Source: Nocardioides allogilvus
GTDB taxonomy: Bacteria; Actinomycetota; Actinomycetes; Propionibacteriales; Nocardioidaceae
Length of the DNA stretch: 64,000 nucleotides
NCBI RefSeq assembly: GCF_003047285.1
Contig: NZ_PZYX01000002.1
Coordinates: forward strand, 62,001-126,000
Direction: 5' to 3'
In this document: positions 9,039-18,123 of the stretch, piece after piece
Numbering within the stretch: the stretch's first letter is position 1
How the letters are laid out: each line of letters begins with the position of its first letter
Translations under genes and position numbers: made by a program
The notes under the pieces: model-generated
Told to the model about the DNA's origin: nothing
The model's input: the letters and a program-made list of their open reading frames with translations, nothing else
The model's database searches: none

Positions 9039-11558
9039 TCACTTCTGCGGGGTGCACCGCGACCGGCAGTCACGGTCGATGCCGCCCGCGGGGAGCCTGA
9101 TCCCGACGACCTCCGGGTTGTGGTCGGAGGAGGCGAAGACGTCAGCGCGGTAGAGGTCCGTGCCGACGTAGTTGAACCGGCTGTACTGGTAGAACACCGA
9201 CTCGTTGGCGTTGATCTCCCACAGGTCGACCCCGGTGACCATCTCCTGGGCCGCCGCGTTGGCGAAGACGTGGTCGAGCGACCCCGAGGTGCCGGCGAAG
9301 CTGTAGCTCTCCTCGTCCGGGTCGTCGGTCGACTTCAGCGACACGTAACCCGCGGCCTCGATCTCCTGGACCGGGTCCTCCTCGGAGTAGGCGTTGAAGT
9401 CACCGGTGAGGAACACCCGCTCGGTCCCCCGCTCCGCGGCGAAGGAATCGGCGAAGGCCACCAGCGCCCTGGCCTGCGCGATCCGGTCCGGGTTGGCGTT
9501 GCCCTGCCCGGTGCCGTCGTTGACACCCGACCCCTTCGACTTGAAGTGGTTGGCGATGACCGCGAACTTCTGACCGGTGGGCCCGCCCTTGCCCTTGAAC
9601 ATCTGGGCGACCGGCTCACGTGCGTTGTCGAAGGCGGGAACGTCGAGGATCGTGCTCTCGCCGACCGTCTCGATCGTGGAGGGGTCGTAGATGAACCCGT
9701 TGCGGATGACGTCCTCGGCGGCCGGGAGCACGGCCGGCGAAGCGGCGTAGGCCCAGCGGACGCGGCCGGCGTCGGCGTTGAGCGAGGCCACGAGCGCGGA
9801 GATGGCCTCGTCGCGGTCGCCACCGTCGACGGTGCGCGAGTTCTCGAGCTCCTCCAGGGAGACGATGTCGGCGTCCATGGTGTTGATGGCGCGCACGATC
9901 TTCGCCTGCTGGCGCTCGAAGTTGACCTGGTTCCACGCACCGCGCGGGCCGTTCGGGCCCGAGCAGCCCCGGGTGGCGATCGGGTTGCCGTCACGGTCGA
10001 CGAACGGCGAGCACCCGGGCACGTCACCACCGAGGGTGGTGAAGTAGTTCAGCACGTTGAACGTGGCCAGCTGGACGTCGCCGCCGACCGGTGCGGGCGC
10101 CTGCGGACGGTCCTGCTCGAAGGTCACCAGGCCGGTCGGGACACCGACGACCTGACGCTGCGGCTGCAGCTTCCAGCCGAAGCGGAAGTCGAGGATGACC
10201 GGCTGCTCGAAGCTCACCTGCGCCCCGACGCGGACCGTGTGGTCGGCCGTCAGCCACGGCAGCGGCTGGTCCTGGGCGGAAGCGGTGTTGCTGGTGTTCC
10301 AGTAGTTCGCGGAGGAACCGTCGTCGAGCACGACCCGGTGAGCATCGTTGTACGCCGTACGCGCCGCGATGCCCGCCGTGTCCTGCGCGTCGACGACCTC
10401 GGTCGGGGTGACCAGCGGGATCGTCGAGCCCGCAGCGATGCCGATCTCGCCGAAGAAGCTGCTCGAGGAGACGCCGAAGTCGTAGGCGTCGGTCACCGTC
10501 ATCGGGGCCGTCGGTGCGAAGGCCTCGCCCTCGAGCTCCTCGCGCTGGGCGTCCAACGCGGCCGTGCCCGGGCAACCCGTGCCCGGCAGCTCGCACGCCG
10601 AGCCGGGGAGCTCGGTGTTGGGCACGACCGGGGGCAGGGCCGCGATCTCGGCGATCTTCGTCGCGTCGATCTCGGTGAGGCCGTTGAACTCCTTGACCGT
10701 GCCCTCGACGTCGACCGAGCGGCCGACCGTGATGCCGGTGTCGAAGCCGGGCTCGTAGACGAAGAGGCCGTCGGAGGCGCCAGGCGTCGTGTCGGCCCCG
10801 CCGGTCTGGATGTAGAAGCCGTTGAACCCACCCGTCGGGAAGGCAGCGGTGACGACACCGGTGGTGGAGACGAGCTGGTTGACGACCGGGCTCGACGCTC
10901 CGGTGCCCTGGATCTCGGCGATGGTCAGGTCCGTGACGACAGGGTCCGGCGGATCGACCGGCGGGGTTCCTCCTCCGGAGCTCTGCGGTGCCGGGGCGGC
11001 GGCCGTGAAGTCAGCGGCGTTGTTGTCGGTGTCCGTCCGCTCAGCGTTGCGGGTCGCCGCGGTCGTGTTGCTCAGCGCCGGCGCGGCCGCACCCTCGCGC
11101 AGGGTGGCGGTGCCGTAGCCGACGAGGTCGAGCGTGGTGCCGTTGTTCTTGAGCGCGACGGAGCCGTTCGAGCCGCTCATGGCCAGCGACCCCGACGCAT
11201 CCGGAGCCGGCAGCGCGGTGGTGCCGCCGGCGCCCATCGCCTCCTGGACCAGGTAGTGGCCGTTGGCCGGGACCGAGCCGGTGAGAGGGGTGCTGCCGCC
11301 GGATCCGCCCGAGGCGGAGAAGTACTCCACCGTGTGCCCGGTCAGCGAGATCGGTGCGGAAGTGGGGTTGTAGAGCTCGATGAAGTCGTGGGTGTAGGTG
11401 GCGCCGGAGTTCCCGCCACCGCCGTACACCTCAGAGATGACCAGAGCGGTGCCGCCGGGGTTGGCGGTGGCAGTGACGGGAGTGGCGACGAGGCTCGTGG
11501 CAGCGACCGCGAGGCCGACTAACCCGAGTGCCTGTCGCAGGACAGGACGAGGGGACAT
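9039..11558 (-). CDS. Secreted ExeM/NucH-like endonuclease with lamin-tail domain
   Basis: Extracellular DNase-like protein of 839 aa. The ATG at 11558 starts a signal peptide (MSPRPVLRQALG, hydrophobic core, then ATPVTATANP). A lamin-tail domain follows at about residues 35-160 (ISEVYGGGGNSG, FIELYNPT), then an OB-fold-like segment, then an endonuclease/exonuclease/phosphatase domain over roughly the last 330 residues. Its catalytic motifs FLTGDFNAY (about residue 718) and SSDHNPEVVGI (near the C-terminus) are intact. Relatives (ExeM, NucH) degrade extracellular DNA. It lies 175 bases downstream of the secreted 5'-nucleotidase on the same strand, separated by a terminator. This fits a nucleic-acid and phosphate scavenging pair (inference). 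Confidence 0.87.
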   Translation of the reverse strand: MSPRPVLRQALGLVGLAVAATSLVATPVTATANPGGTALVISEVYGGGGNSGATYTHDFIELYNPTSAPISLTGHTVEYFSASGGSGGSTPLTGSVPANGHYLVQEAMGAGGTTALPAPDASGSLAMSGSNGSVALKNNGTTLDLVGYGTATLREGAAAPALSNTTAATRNAERTDTDNNAADFTAAAPAPQSSGGGTPPVDPPDPVVTDLTIAEIQGTGASSPVVNQLVSTTGVVTAAFPTGGFNGFYIQTGGADTTPGASDGLFVYEPGFDTGITVGRSVDVEGTVKEFNGLTEIDATKIAEIAALPPVVPNTELPGSACELPGTGCPGTAALDAQREELEGEAFAPTAPMTVTDAYDFGVSSSSFFGEIGIAAGSTIPLVTPTEVVDAQDTAGIAARTAYNDAHRVVLDDGSSANYWNTSNTASAQDQPLPWLTADHTVRVGAQVSFEQPVILDFRFGWKLQPQRQVVGVPTGLVTFEQDRPQAPAPVGGDVQLATFNVLNYFTTLGGDVPGCSPFVDRDGNPIATRGCSGPNGPRGAWNQVNFERQQAKIVRAINTMDADIVSLEELENSRTVDGGDRDEAISALVASLNADAGRVRWAYAASPAVLPAAEDVIRNGFIYDPSTIETVGESTILDVPAFDNAREPVAQMFKGKGGPTGQKFAVIANHFKSKGSGVNDGTGQGNANPDRIAQARALVAFADSFAAERGTERVFLTGDFNAYSEEDPVQEIEAAGYVSLKSTDDPDEESYSFAGTSGSLDHVFANAAAQEMVTGVDLWEINANESVFYQYSRFNYVGTDLYRADVFASSDHNPEVVGIRLPAGGIDRDCRSRCTPQK

Positions 11559-11689
11559 GAGATCTCCGAGGGACAGGTGGTGCGATGAGTGGTGGTGGAC
11601 CCCGAGCGTCCGCGTGCACCAGAGCAGGTGCGGGGCAACCGCAGGTGAACGCCGCACCGACGTGCGGGGCACCGCGCGGGACGAAACCC

Positions 11690-11725
11690 TCCGGGGCGGG
11701 CCGAGCGAACCCGGCCCGCCCCGGA
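11690..11725. terminator. Hairpin terminator downstream of the 5'-nucleotidase gene
   Basis: A perfect 13-bp GC-rich inverted repeat (11690-11702 and 11713-11725) with a 10-base loop. It begins 9 bases beyond the 5'-nucleotidase stop codon and lies before the nuclease gene, so the nuclease probably has its own promoter. Confidence 0.7.
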
Positions 11726-11733
11726 GGCGGCGA

Positions 11734-13974
11734 TCAGCGCTTGATGCGCAGCGTCGTCGTCTTGCGGACGCCCTGGAAGCTCTCGTTGGCCTTGAACTGC
11801 ACGACCATGCGGTACTTCCCGGGTCGCGAGAACGTGCGCAGCTTGAGCTTCGCCACGCCGTTCTTGACCTTGGCGGTGTACTTGCGAGCGGCCACGCGAA
11901 CGACCACGCGGCCCTTGACGGGCATGGCGACGTCGGACGTGAGCTTGATCTTGACCCGAGCCCTGGTCTTCTTCGACTTGATGAACTTCGCCTTCGGGAA
12001 CACCTTGGCGACGAGCGTCGGCTTGCCCTGCGTGACCGGGCGCTCGATGGTCGTCTTCGAGCCCTGCGCGACGAGGCGGAGCGCCTTGCCACCCCGAACC
12101 GTGAAGACTGCCCGGGCCTGGCCGTTGGTGACTGGGACCGAGGCGAAGGTCGCCGTGGAGCTGTCGCGGTTGATCTTCACCAGGTCGAGCTTGGTGTTGG
12201 GTGCGATGCCCAGCGAGTTGATGTTCAGCTTGTCGAAGACGATCGTCGCCTTCTCCCCCGACCGGTAGGTGCTCTTCAGGCCGGTCGCGAAGATCTGGCG
12301 CTTGATCGCGGACGGTGACTTGGTGACGCCGTCCTTGAAATAGCCGTCGATCCACAGGTCACGGTCGATGGCGCCGGTGTCGGCCGACTTGCCCTCGGTG
12401 AACGCGGTGAAGTTGTCGCCGCCCTGGGCCAGGAAGCTGAACGTGGAGACGGTGTAGGTCTTCTTGGGGTCCACCTGCGCTCCGTCGATCGTCAGCGACA
12501 CGACGCGGTCACCGACCGGGCGGGACGGGTCGAGGATCGTCTGCACGTTCTTGGAGACACCGAGGTGCAGGAACGTGCGGCTGGCGGACGCAGGCTGCCA
12601 CTGCTGCTCGAGGATCTTCTTCAGGGTCGCGCCGGTGACGTCGACATAGCTGATGTTGTTGACGAAGGGCAGGACCGAGTTGGCCTCCTCGAAGGTCACC
12701 ACTCCGTCGAGGTTCTCGGGGCTGGTGGTGAGGTCGCCCTTGAAGAGCAGGTCGGCGCGCAGTCCGCCGGGGTTGGTGATGCCGATGACCGGGGTCTTGC
12801 CCGCGGCCGCGATCTTCACCTCACGCAGGGCGTCGGCGACCAGGTTGCCGATCGTGGACTCGCTGCCGCGGTCCTCCTGGACACCGGGGGCGACGAGGTC
12901 CTCGTCGGCCCGGGTGATGTCGGCGGAGATGGTGCCGACCTTGCGGTCGCCGATGACGTTGGAGGCGGCCAGCGCGGCATCGACGATCGACTTGACGGCC
13001 GCGACGCGCGGCAGGGTGTTGTCGGCCGTGGTCACGCGGTTCAGGACAGCCGCACCGAGCACGCTCACCGTGTTGGCGTCGGTGTCGATGGTCATGTCGA
13101 GCTTGCCGATCGAGTCGCCGTAGTTGCCGGACTGCAGGACCGGGCGACCGTTGTTGTAGGCGTACTTCTGGTGCGTGTGCCCGTTGTAGATCACGTCGAC
13201 CGCGGGGACGGTGTCCTGGGTGATGTGACGGAAGACAGCGCTCTCGGTCTCCTGCTGCGCCTGCGTGGCGACGGCGTCGGGCTTGGGTGCGCCCTCGTGG
13301 TAGGTCGCGATGGTGGCGTCGCAGTCGACGGCCGCCGCCTGGAGCCGGGCGACCTCCTTGTTGACCGCGGCGACCGGGTCGGAGAAGGTCAGGCCGGCCA
13401 CGCCGCCGGGGCTGACCAGGGTCGGGGTCTCCTGCGTGACCGCGCCGATGACGCAGACATTGGCGCCGTTGAGCGTCAGCTGGGTCGAGGCGGGCAGCAC
13501 GGGGTTGCCGCTGGCGTCGACCACGTTGGCCGCGAGGTAGGGGAAGGCCGCCTTCGGGTAGGCCGTGCCGTCGGGTGCGGTCGCGCCGCCGTCGACGACG
13601 TGCGACTTGAACCAGGCGAAACCCTTGTCGAACTCGTGGTTCCCGACGGCCGAGGCTCCGACCTCGAGCGCGTTCAGCACGTCGATGGTGGGCTTGTCGT
13701 CGTTGTAGGCCGAGGCGAACAGCGAGGCTCCGATGCTGTCACCTGCCGAGAGCAGCAACGTGTTGGCGTCGCGGTTCTGCTCGATGGTGGTGGCCCACTT
13801 GGTCGTGTTGGAGTCGATGCGACCGTGGAAGTCGTTGAAGTTGAGGACGCGCACCGCAACGACTGCGGCGTTGGCCGGAGCTGCGGTGACGGCGACAACT
13901 GCAAGGGGCGCAGCGAGGACGCCGGTTGCGGTGGCAGCGGCGAGGAGGCGGCGGCCCAGACGTGATGTTGACAC
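11734..13974 (-). CDS. Secreted 5'-nucleotidase / metallophosphoesterase with C-terminal Ig-like domain
   Basis: 746-aa secreted UshA/NadN-type phosphatase that releases phosphate from nucleotides outside the membrane. A signal peptide covers about residues 1-37 (ends APANAA). The metallophosphoesterase domain shows D48 and H50 (NFNDFHGRI), D79 (AGDSIG), N112-H113-E114 (GNHEFDKG) and the late YNGHTHQKY motif. A 5'-nucleotidase C-terminal domain follows (residues ~340-560). The last ~95 residues are a Lys/Val-rich Ig-like module. I chose the GTG at 13974 because GAAAGG lies 6 bases before it; an ATG at 14010 would add 12 residues. Substrate range is not resolved. Confidence 0.88.
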   Translation of the reverse strand: MSTSRLGRRLLAAATATGVLAAPLAVVAVTAAPANAAVVAVRVLNFNDFHGRIDSNTTKWATTIEQNRDANTLLLSAGDSIGASLFASAYNDDKPTIDVLNALEVGASAVGNHEFDKGFAWFKSHVVDGGATAPDGTAYPKAAFPYLAANVVDASGNPVLPASTQLTLNGANVCVIGAVTQETPTLVSPGGVAGLTFSDPVAAVNKEVARLQAAAVDCDATIATYHEGAPKPDAVATQAQQETESAVFRHITQDTVPAVDVIYNGHTHQKYAYNNGRPVLQSGNYGDSIGKLDMTIDTDANTVSVLGAAVLNRVTTADNTLPRVAAVKSIVDAALAASNVIGDRKVGTISADITRADEDLVAPGVQEDRGSESTIGNLVADALREVKIAAAGKTPVIGITNPGGLRADLLFKGDLTTSPENLDGVVTFEEANSVLPFVNNISYVDVTGATLKKILEQQWQPASASRTFLHLGVSKNVQTILDPSRPVGDRVVSLTIDGAQVDPKKTYTVSTFSFLAQGGDNFTAFTEGKSADTGAIDRDLWIDGYFKDGVTKSPSAIKRQIFATGLKSTYRSGEKATIVFDKLNINSLGIAPNTKLDLVKINRDSSTATFASVPVTNGQARAVFTVRGGKALRLVAQGSKTTIERPVTQGKPTLVAKVFPKAKFIKSKKTRARVKIKLTSDVAMPVKGRVVVRVAARKYTAKVKNGVAKLKLRTFSRPGKYRMVVQFKANESFQGVRKTTTLRIKR

Positions 13975-14077
13975 GAGGTACCTTTCGATCGGACAGGTGA
14001 TTTGCGACACCCTAACCCGGCCCGGGGCGGGCGTTGTCCGTTCTCGAGCGACTCGTCAGACGGTCCTCAGGGAGGTG

Positions 14078-14698
14078 TCAGGCAGTCGGCGTACGACGCT
14101 GCTGCCACACCGCGCGGAAGAACTCGTAGCCCGACCACAGGGTCATGACCACGGCGCCGGCGAGGAACACCTGGCTGAGGTAGAACAGCGCCTCACCGAA
14201 GCCGCCCCACGCGTCGAAGGCGCCGCCGTGGGCGTCACCGTGCGGCAGCGGGAGCATCAGCCCGGACAGCGCGATCGCCTGGAAGGTCGTCTTGATCTTG
14301 CCGCTCATGGCGGCCGGGATGACGACCTGCTTGAGCACCGAGAGGCGCAGCAGCGTCACGCTCCACTCGCGGATCAGCACGACGATCGTGACCCACCACC
14401 AGATGTCGCCGACGATCGAGAGCCCGATGAAGGCCATGCCCGTGATGGCCTTGTCGGCGATCGGGTCGGCGATCTTGCCGAAGTCGGTGATCAGGTTGTG
14501 CTTGCGGGCGAGGTCACCGTCGATCTTGTCGGTGATCATCGCGACGACGAAGATCCCGAAGGCGATCCAGCGCCACATGGTGGAGTCGCCGCCGTCGTGG
14601 AGCAGCGCCCACGCCAGCACCGGCACCAGCACGATGCGCAACGTCGTCAGGACGTTGGCGATGTTGAAGTTGGAGACCTGGTTCTCGGTGGTGGTCAT
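14078..14698 (-). CDS. pgsA: CDP-diacylglycerol--glycerol-3-phosphate 3-phosphatidyltransferase
   Basis: 206-aa integral membrane enzyme that makes phosphatidylglycerol phosphate, the first step of phosphatidylglycerol and cardiolipin synthesis. The full CDP-alcohol phosphotransferase motif is present: [10 protein letters not shown] followed by [10 protein letters not shown], i.e. D-x2-D-G-x2-A-R-x8-G-x3-D-x3-D. About five to six membrane helices are visible. Its ATG overlaps the rimO stop by 4 bases (ATGA), so the two are co-translated. pgsA next to rimO, clgR and cinA is conserved in actinobacteria; here the link to pncC/clgR is broken by three inserted genes. Confidence 0.93.
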   Translation of the reverse strand: MTTTENQVSNFNIANVLTTLRIVLVPVLAWALLHDGGDSTMWRWIAFGIFVVAMITDKIDGDLARKHNLITDFGKIADPIADKAITGMAFIGLSIVGDIWWWVTIVVLIREWSVTLLRLSVLKQVVIPAAMSGKIKTTFQAIALSGLMLPLPHGDAHGGAFDAWGGFGEALFYLSQVFLAGAVVMTLWSGYEFFRAVWQQRRTPTA

Positions 14699-16212
14699 GA
14701 GTGGTCTCCGTCGTTGTCGAGGGGTACGGCGATGAGGTCGACACCATCGGTGGCGATCACCTCCGCGGTGACGAGGTCGCCGACCCGGGCCTGCGAGCCG
14801 TCGAGGGTGGTGGTGCCGTCGACCTCGGGGCCCTGGTGCTCGGCCCTACCCTCAACTCTGCCTTCGACCCCATCAGAACCAACGGACTCCACCAGGACGC
14901 TGACGGTCTCGCCGATCCGCTCCTCGGCGCGCTGCGCGTTGAGCTCCTCGACGAGGGCGGTGACGTGCTCGGTGCGGGCCCGCACCTCGTCGTCGTCCAG
15001 CTTGCCGTCGTAGGTGGCGGCCTCGGTGCCGTCCTCGTCGGAGTAGCCGAAGACGCCGGTGACGTCCATGCGTGCGGCCTCGAGGAAGTCGCACAACGTC
15101 TGCAGGTCGTCCTCGGTCTCGCCGGGGAACCCGACGATGACGTTGGACCGCACACCGGCCAGCGGACTGAGCTTGCGGATCCGGGCGAGCAGGTCCAGGA
15201 AGCTCTCCGGGTCACCGAAGCGACGCATCCGGCGCAGCACCGTCGCGCTGGCGTGCTGGAAGGACAGGTCGAAGTAGGGCACGACGCCCGGGGTGTCGGC
15301 GATCGCCTCGATCAGGCCGGGGCGGGTCTCGGCCGGCTGCAGGTAGGACACCCGCACGCGCGCGATGCCCTCGATCGCGGCGAGCTCGGGGAGCATCGTC
15401 TCGAGCAGGCGCAGGTCACCGAGGTCCTTGCCGTAGGACGTGGAGTTCTCGCTGACGAGGAAGAGCTCCTTGATGTCCTGGGTCGCGAGCCACTGGGCTT
15501 CCTGGAGGACGTCGCTCGGGCGGCGGCTCACGAACGAGCCGCGGAAGCTGGGGATCGCGCAGAACGAGCAGCGGCGGTCGCAGCCGCTGGCCAGCTTGAG
15601 CGGGGCCATCGGGCCGGCGTCGAGCCTGCGGCGTACGACCCGGGGGCCGGTCGCCGGCGCACCCTGGCCGATCTCGGCCGTGTCGGCCCGGAGGTTGTCG
15701 GCGTGGCCGGGCATCGAGATCGCCGAGGCGTCGCGGTCGACCGGCGAGATCGGCAGCAGGCGACGGCGGTCGGACGGCGTGTGGGGATGGTGGACCTCGC
15801 CCGCCACGATGGAGCGCAGCTTGGCGGCGATGTCGGGGTAGTCGTCGAAGCCGAGGATCGCGTCGGCCTCGGGCAGCGACTCCGCGAGGTCCTTGCCGTA
15901 GCGCTCGGCCAGGCACCCGACGGCCACCACCGCCTGCGTCTTGCCGGTCTCCTTGAGGTCGGCCGCGGCGAGCAGCGTGTCGACCGAGTCCTTCTTGGCG
16001 GCCTCCACGAAGCCACATGTGTTGACCAGGACGGTGTCGGCGTCCTCCGGCTCGTCGACGAGCACGAAGCCGCCGGCCTCGAGGCGGCCAGCGAGCTCCT
16101 CGGAGTCGACCTCGTTGCGGGCGCAGCCGAGGGTCACCACGGCCACGCTCATCGGGGTCTCGGCAGCAGCCGGGTTCGTGAGCCGGCCGGGGGCAGCAGA
16201 AGTAGTCGTCAT
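14695..16212 (-). CDS. rimO: Ribosomal protein uS12 methylthiotransferase RimO
   Basis: Radical SAM enzyme (505 aa from the ATG at 16212) that methylthiolates a conserved aspartate of ribosomal protein S12. The N-terminal MTTase domain carries cluster cysteines C30 ([10 protein letters not shown]), C66 (NTCGF) and C100 (VGCLAERYG). The radical SAM cluster is C211, C215 and C218 (CDRRCSFC), and a TRAM domain ends the protein. The ATG at 16152 ([10 protein letters not shown]) is a shorter alternative that matches the family N-terminus as well. About 60 residues between the MTTase and SAM domains are longer than usual, resembling the actinobacterial form. Confidence 0.93.
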   Translation of the reverse strand: MTTTSAAPGRLTNPAAAETPMSVAVVTLGCARNEVDSEELAGRLEAGGFVLVDEPEDADTVLVNTCGFVEAAKKDSVDTLLAAADLKETGKTQAVVAVGCLAERYGKDLAESLPEADAILGFDDYPDIAAKLRSIVAGEVHHPHTPSDRRRLLPISPVDRDASAISMPGHADNLRADTAEIGQGAPATGPRVVRRRLDAGPMAPLKLASGCDRRCSFCAIPSFRGSFVSRRPSDVLQEAQWLATQDIKELFLVSENSTSYGKDLGDLRLLETMLPELAAIEGIARVRVSYLQPAETRPGLIEAIADTPGVVPYFDLSFQHASATVLRRMRRFGDPESFLDLLARIRKLSPLAGVRSNVIVGFPGETEDDLQTLCDFLEAARMDVTGVFGYSDEDGTEAATYDGKLDDDEVRARTEHVTALVEELNAQRAEERIGETVSVLVESVGSDGVEGRVEGRAEHQGPEVDGTTTLDGSQARVGDLVTAEVIATDGVDLIAVPLDNDGDHS

Positions 16213-16286
16213 CGCTGTCCGAGTATGCCGGTTCAGCGCCTGCGAGACCCCTTCGTGGCGCGCGTGGGGGTCGCCACACAGACGCA

Positions 16287-16319
16287 GATGGCCCCGTCTC
16301 ACGAGGAGACGGGGCCATC
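16287..16319. terminator. Hairpin terminator after the RodZ-like gene
   Basis: A perfect 14-bp inverted repeat (16287-16300 and 16306-16319) with a 5-base loop. It starts 13 bases past the stop codon of the RodZ-like gene and lies before rimO on the same strand, so it separates the ftsK-rodZ transcript from rimO-pgsA. Confidence 0.75.
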
Positions 16320-16332
16320 GAGAGGGCTGGAG

Positions 16333-18123
16333 TCAGCGGGCGACGTAGGTGCCCTGCCCGGCGACACCGGACTCGCCGATCGGCTTGGCGTCCTCGCCGT
16401 CGAGGGAGACCGTGACGGCCCCGTCGGTGGTCTGCACGCGGACCGGCGGGGCGGCGTCGAGCTCCTTGGTGTCGCCCACGGCCAGGTTGCCCTTGAAGAC
16501 GATCTCGCCGGCACCGTCACGCACGACGATGTGGGCGCCGCCGGTGGTCGCGCTCAGCACGACCGGGACGGGGTCGCCGAGGCTGGTCGAGCCACCGCCA
16601 CCGGGACCACCGGACCCGTTGAGGACGGGCGCCGAGCCGCGCAGCTCCGGCGGGGCGTCCATGACCAGGCGCGCGATGGACCAGCACAGCACGAGGGCCA
16701 TCACCACGGCGACGAGCATCGACCAGTTGGGGCCGCCGCGCGTGCTGCGGATCGAGCCGTTGGCGCCCGTGGCCAGCTCGGCCTCGAAGACCCGACGCGG
16801 GTTGATCTCGGCGTGGGCGTAGCGCTCGTCGTAGGACGCGAGCAGCGGCGCCACGTCGACACCGAGCACCCGCGCGAGCGTGCGCAGGTGCCCGCGGGCG
16901 TAGAAGTCACCGCCGCAGGGGGCGAAGTCGTCGACCTCGATCGACTCGATGACGTGTGGGCGGATGCGGGTGCGATCCGCCAGCTGGTCGACGCTGAGGC
17001 CGAGCCGCGTGCGGGCCGCGGCCAGCTCCGGTCCGATGACGGGGTCGACGGCCGGCTCGACCTCGAAGTCGTCGAGCACGATCGGGTCGACCGCGTCGCC
17101 GCCCTTGGCGATCGGACGCACACGATCACCCCAGACCTGGGTGTCCTCGACGAGGCTGACGCTGCCCGGGCGTCGCAGCTCGCGACCCTCGAGCTCGGTC
17201 TCCTCGACGGGCAGGTCGAGGCGCGCGTCGCTGCGCCGACCGGCCGTGGACTCGCGCAGCGGCGCGGGCGTCTCGCTGGCGACGACGGGCTCGTCGTCGA
17301 GCTCGACGTCCACGTCGACGTCGTCCTCGACCTCGTCGAGCAGGTCCTCGCCCGCGTCGACCTGTCGGCGCTTCGGCGCCATGGACGCGAGCTTGGCGAT
17401 GCCCGCGGCCAGCAACGGCCGCGGGTCGCGCAGCGAGGGACGGGCGTGCGGGGTGTCGTCCTCCTCGTCGAGGGGCGCGGTCTCGACCGGCTCACTCTCC
17501 TCGACGGCGGTGGCCAGCGTCGGGTCGATGACCACGACGTCACCGGCCTGGTGGGCGACCTGCTCGAGCGCGGTGCCCAGGTCGTCGCCTGCACCCACGA
17601 CCTGCGTGGCCAGCCCGAGGGGTACGGCGAACGGCGCGCCGTACAACCGGGTGGAGAGCTTGGCCTGGCGACGTCCGGAGGAGTCGAGCTCGGCGAGCAG
17701 CTTCTCCTCGTTGTGTGCGCTGATGACGAGGCGGCCGTCGCGCAGCAGCCCGCGTCGGGGCGTGTGCTCGACGTGCTCGACCGCGCTCCACGGCAACCCG
17801 CGCCAGGTGCGGCCCAGACGGATCCGGATTCCGTGGGCATCGGCCACGAGCAACGGCGTGCGGGCATCGACGAAGGTGAGCAGCCAGTAGCCGCCCAGCA
17901 GCCCCATGACCGTGGCCAGCAACCAGTCCAGCGCTCCCCCTCCGCCCACGGCTCGCGCGAGGTAGGCGATCGCGACCGCCGAGGCGATCGCGCCGACGCC
18001 GGCGGCGAGGCCTGCGTTGCGGCGCACCTCCACCGCGTCCGGCGTCAGCGACAACGACTCCGTCGTCTCCGAGCCGGCCGCGGACTCCAGGTCCGTGTCG
18101 CGAAGTTCGGCAGCACCCATCAC
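16333..18123 (-). CDS. RodZ-like HTH membrane protein with N-terminal membrane/PH-like region
   Basis: 596-aa protein. Two membrane helices (about residues 37-60 and 66-86) and a soluble region resembling a bacterial PH-like domain (about 90-200) come first, followed by a long acidic disordered stretch. A RodZ-type helix-turn-helix lies at about residues 361-435 (GPELAAARTRLGLSVDQLAD, then YARGHLRTLARVLG). A membrane helix at about 466-487 and an extracytoplasmic DUF4115-like domain complete it. RodZ proteins link the cytoskeleton to cell-wall synthesis. Here the gene overlaps the ftsK stop by 4 bases (GTGA). The ATG at 18120 is an alternative start. Confidence 0.75.
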   Translation of the reverse strand: MMGAAELRDTDLESAAGSETTESLSLTPDAVEVRRNAGLAAGVGAIASAVAIAYLARAVGGGGALDWLLATVMGLLGGYWLLTFVDARTPLLVADAHGIRIRLGRTWRGLPWSAVEHVEHTPRRGLLRDGRLVISAHNEEKLLAELDSSGRRQAKLSTRLYGAPFAVPLGLATQVVGAGDDLGTALEQVAHQAGDVVVIDPTLATAVEESEPVETAPLDEEDDTPHARPSLRDPRPLLAAGIAKLASMAPKRRQVDAGEDLLDEVEDDVDVDVELDDEPVVASETPAPLRESTAGRRSDARLDLPVEETELEGRELRRPGSVSLVEDTQVWGDRVRPIAKGGDAVDPIVLDDFEVEPAVDPVIGPELAAARTRLGLSVDQLADRTRIRPHVIESIEVDDFAPCGGDFYARGHLRTLARVLGVDVAPLLASYDERYAHAEINPRRVFEAELATGANGSIRSTRGGPNWSMLVAVVMALVLCWSIARLVMDAPPELRGSAPVLNGSGGPGGGGSTSLGDPVPVVLSATTGGAHIVVRDGAGEIVFKGNLAVGDTKELDAAPPVRVQTTDGAVTVSLDGEDAKPIGESGVAGQGTYVAR

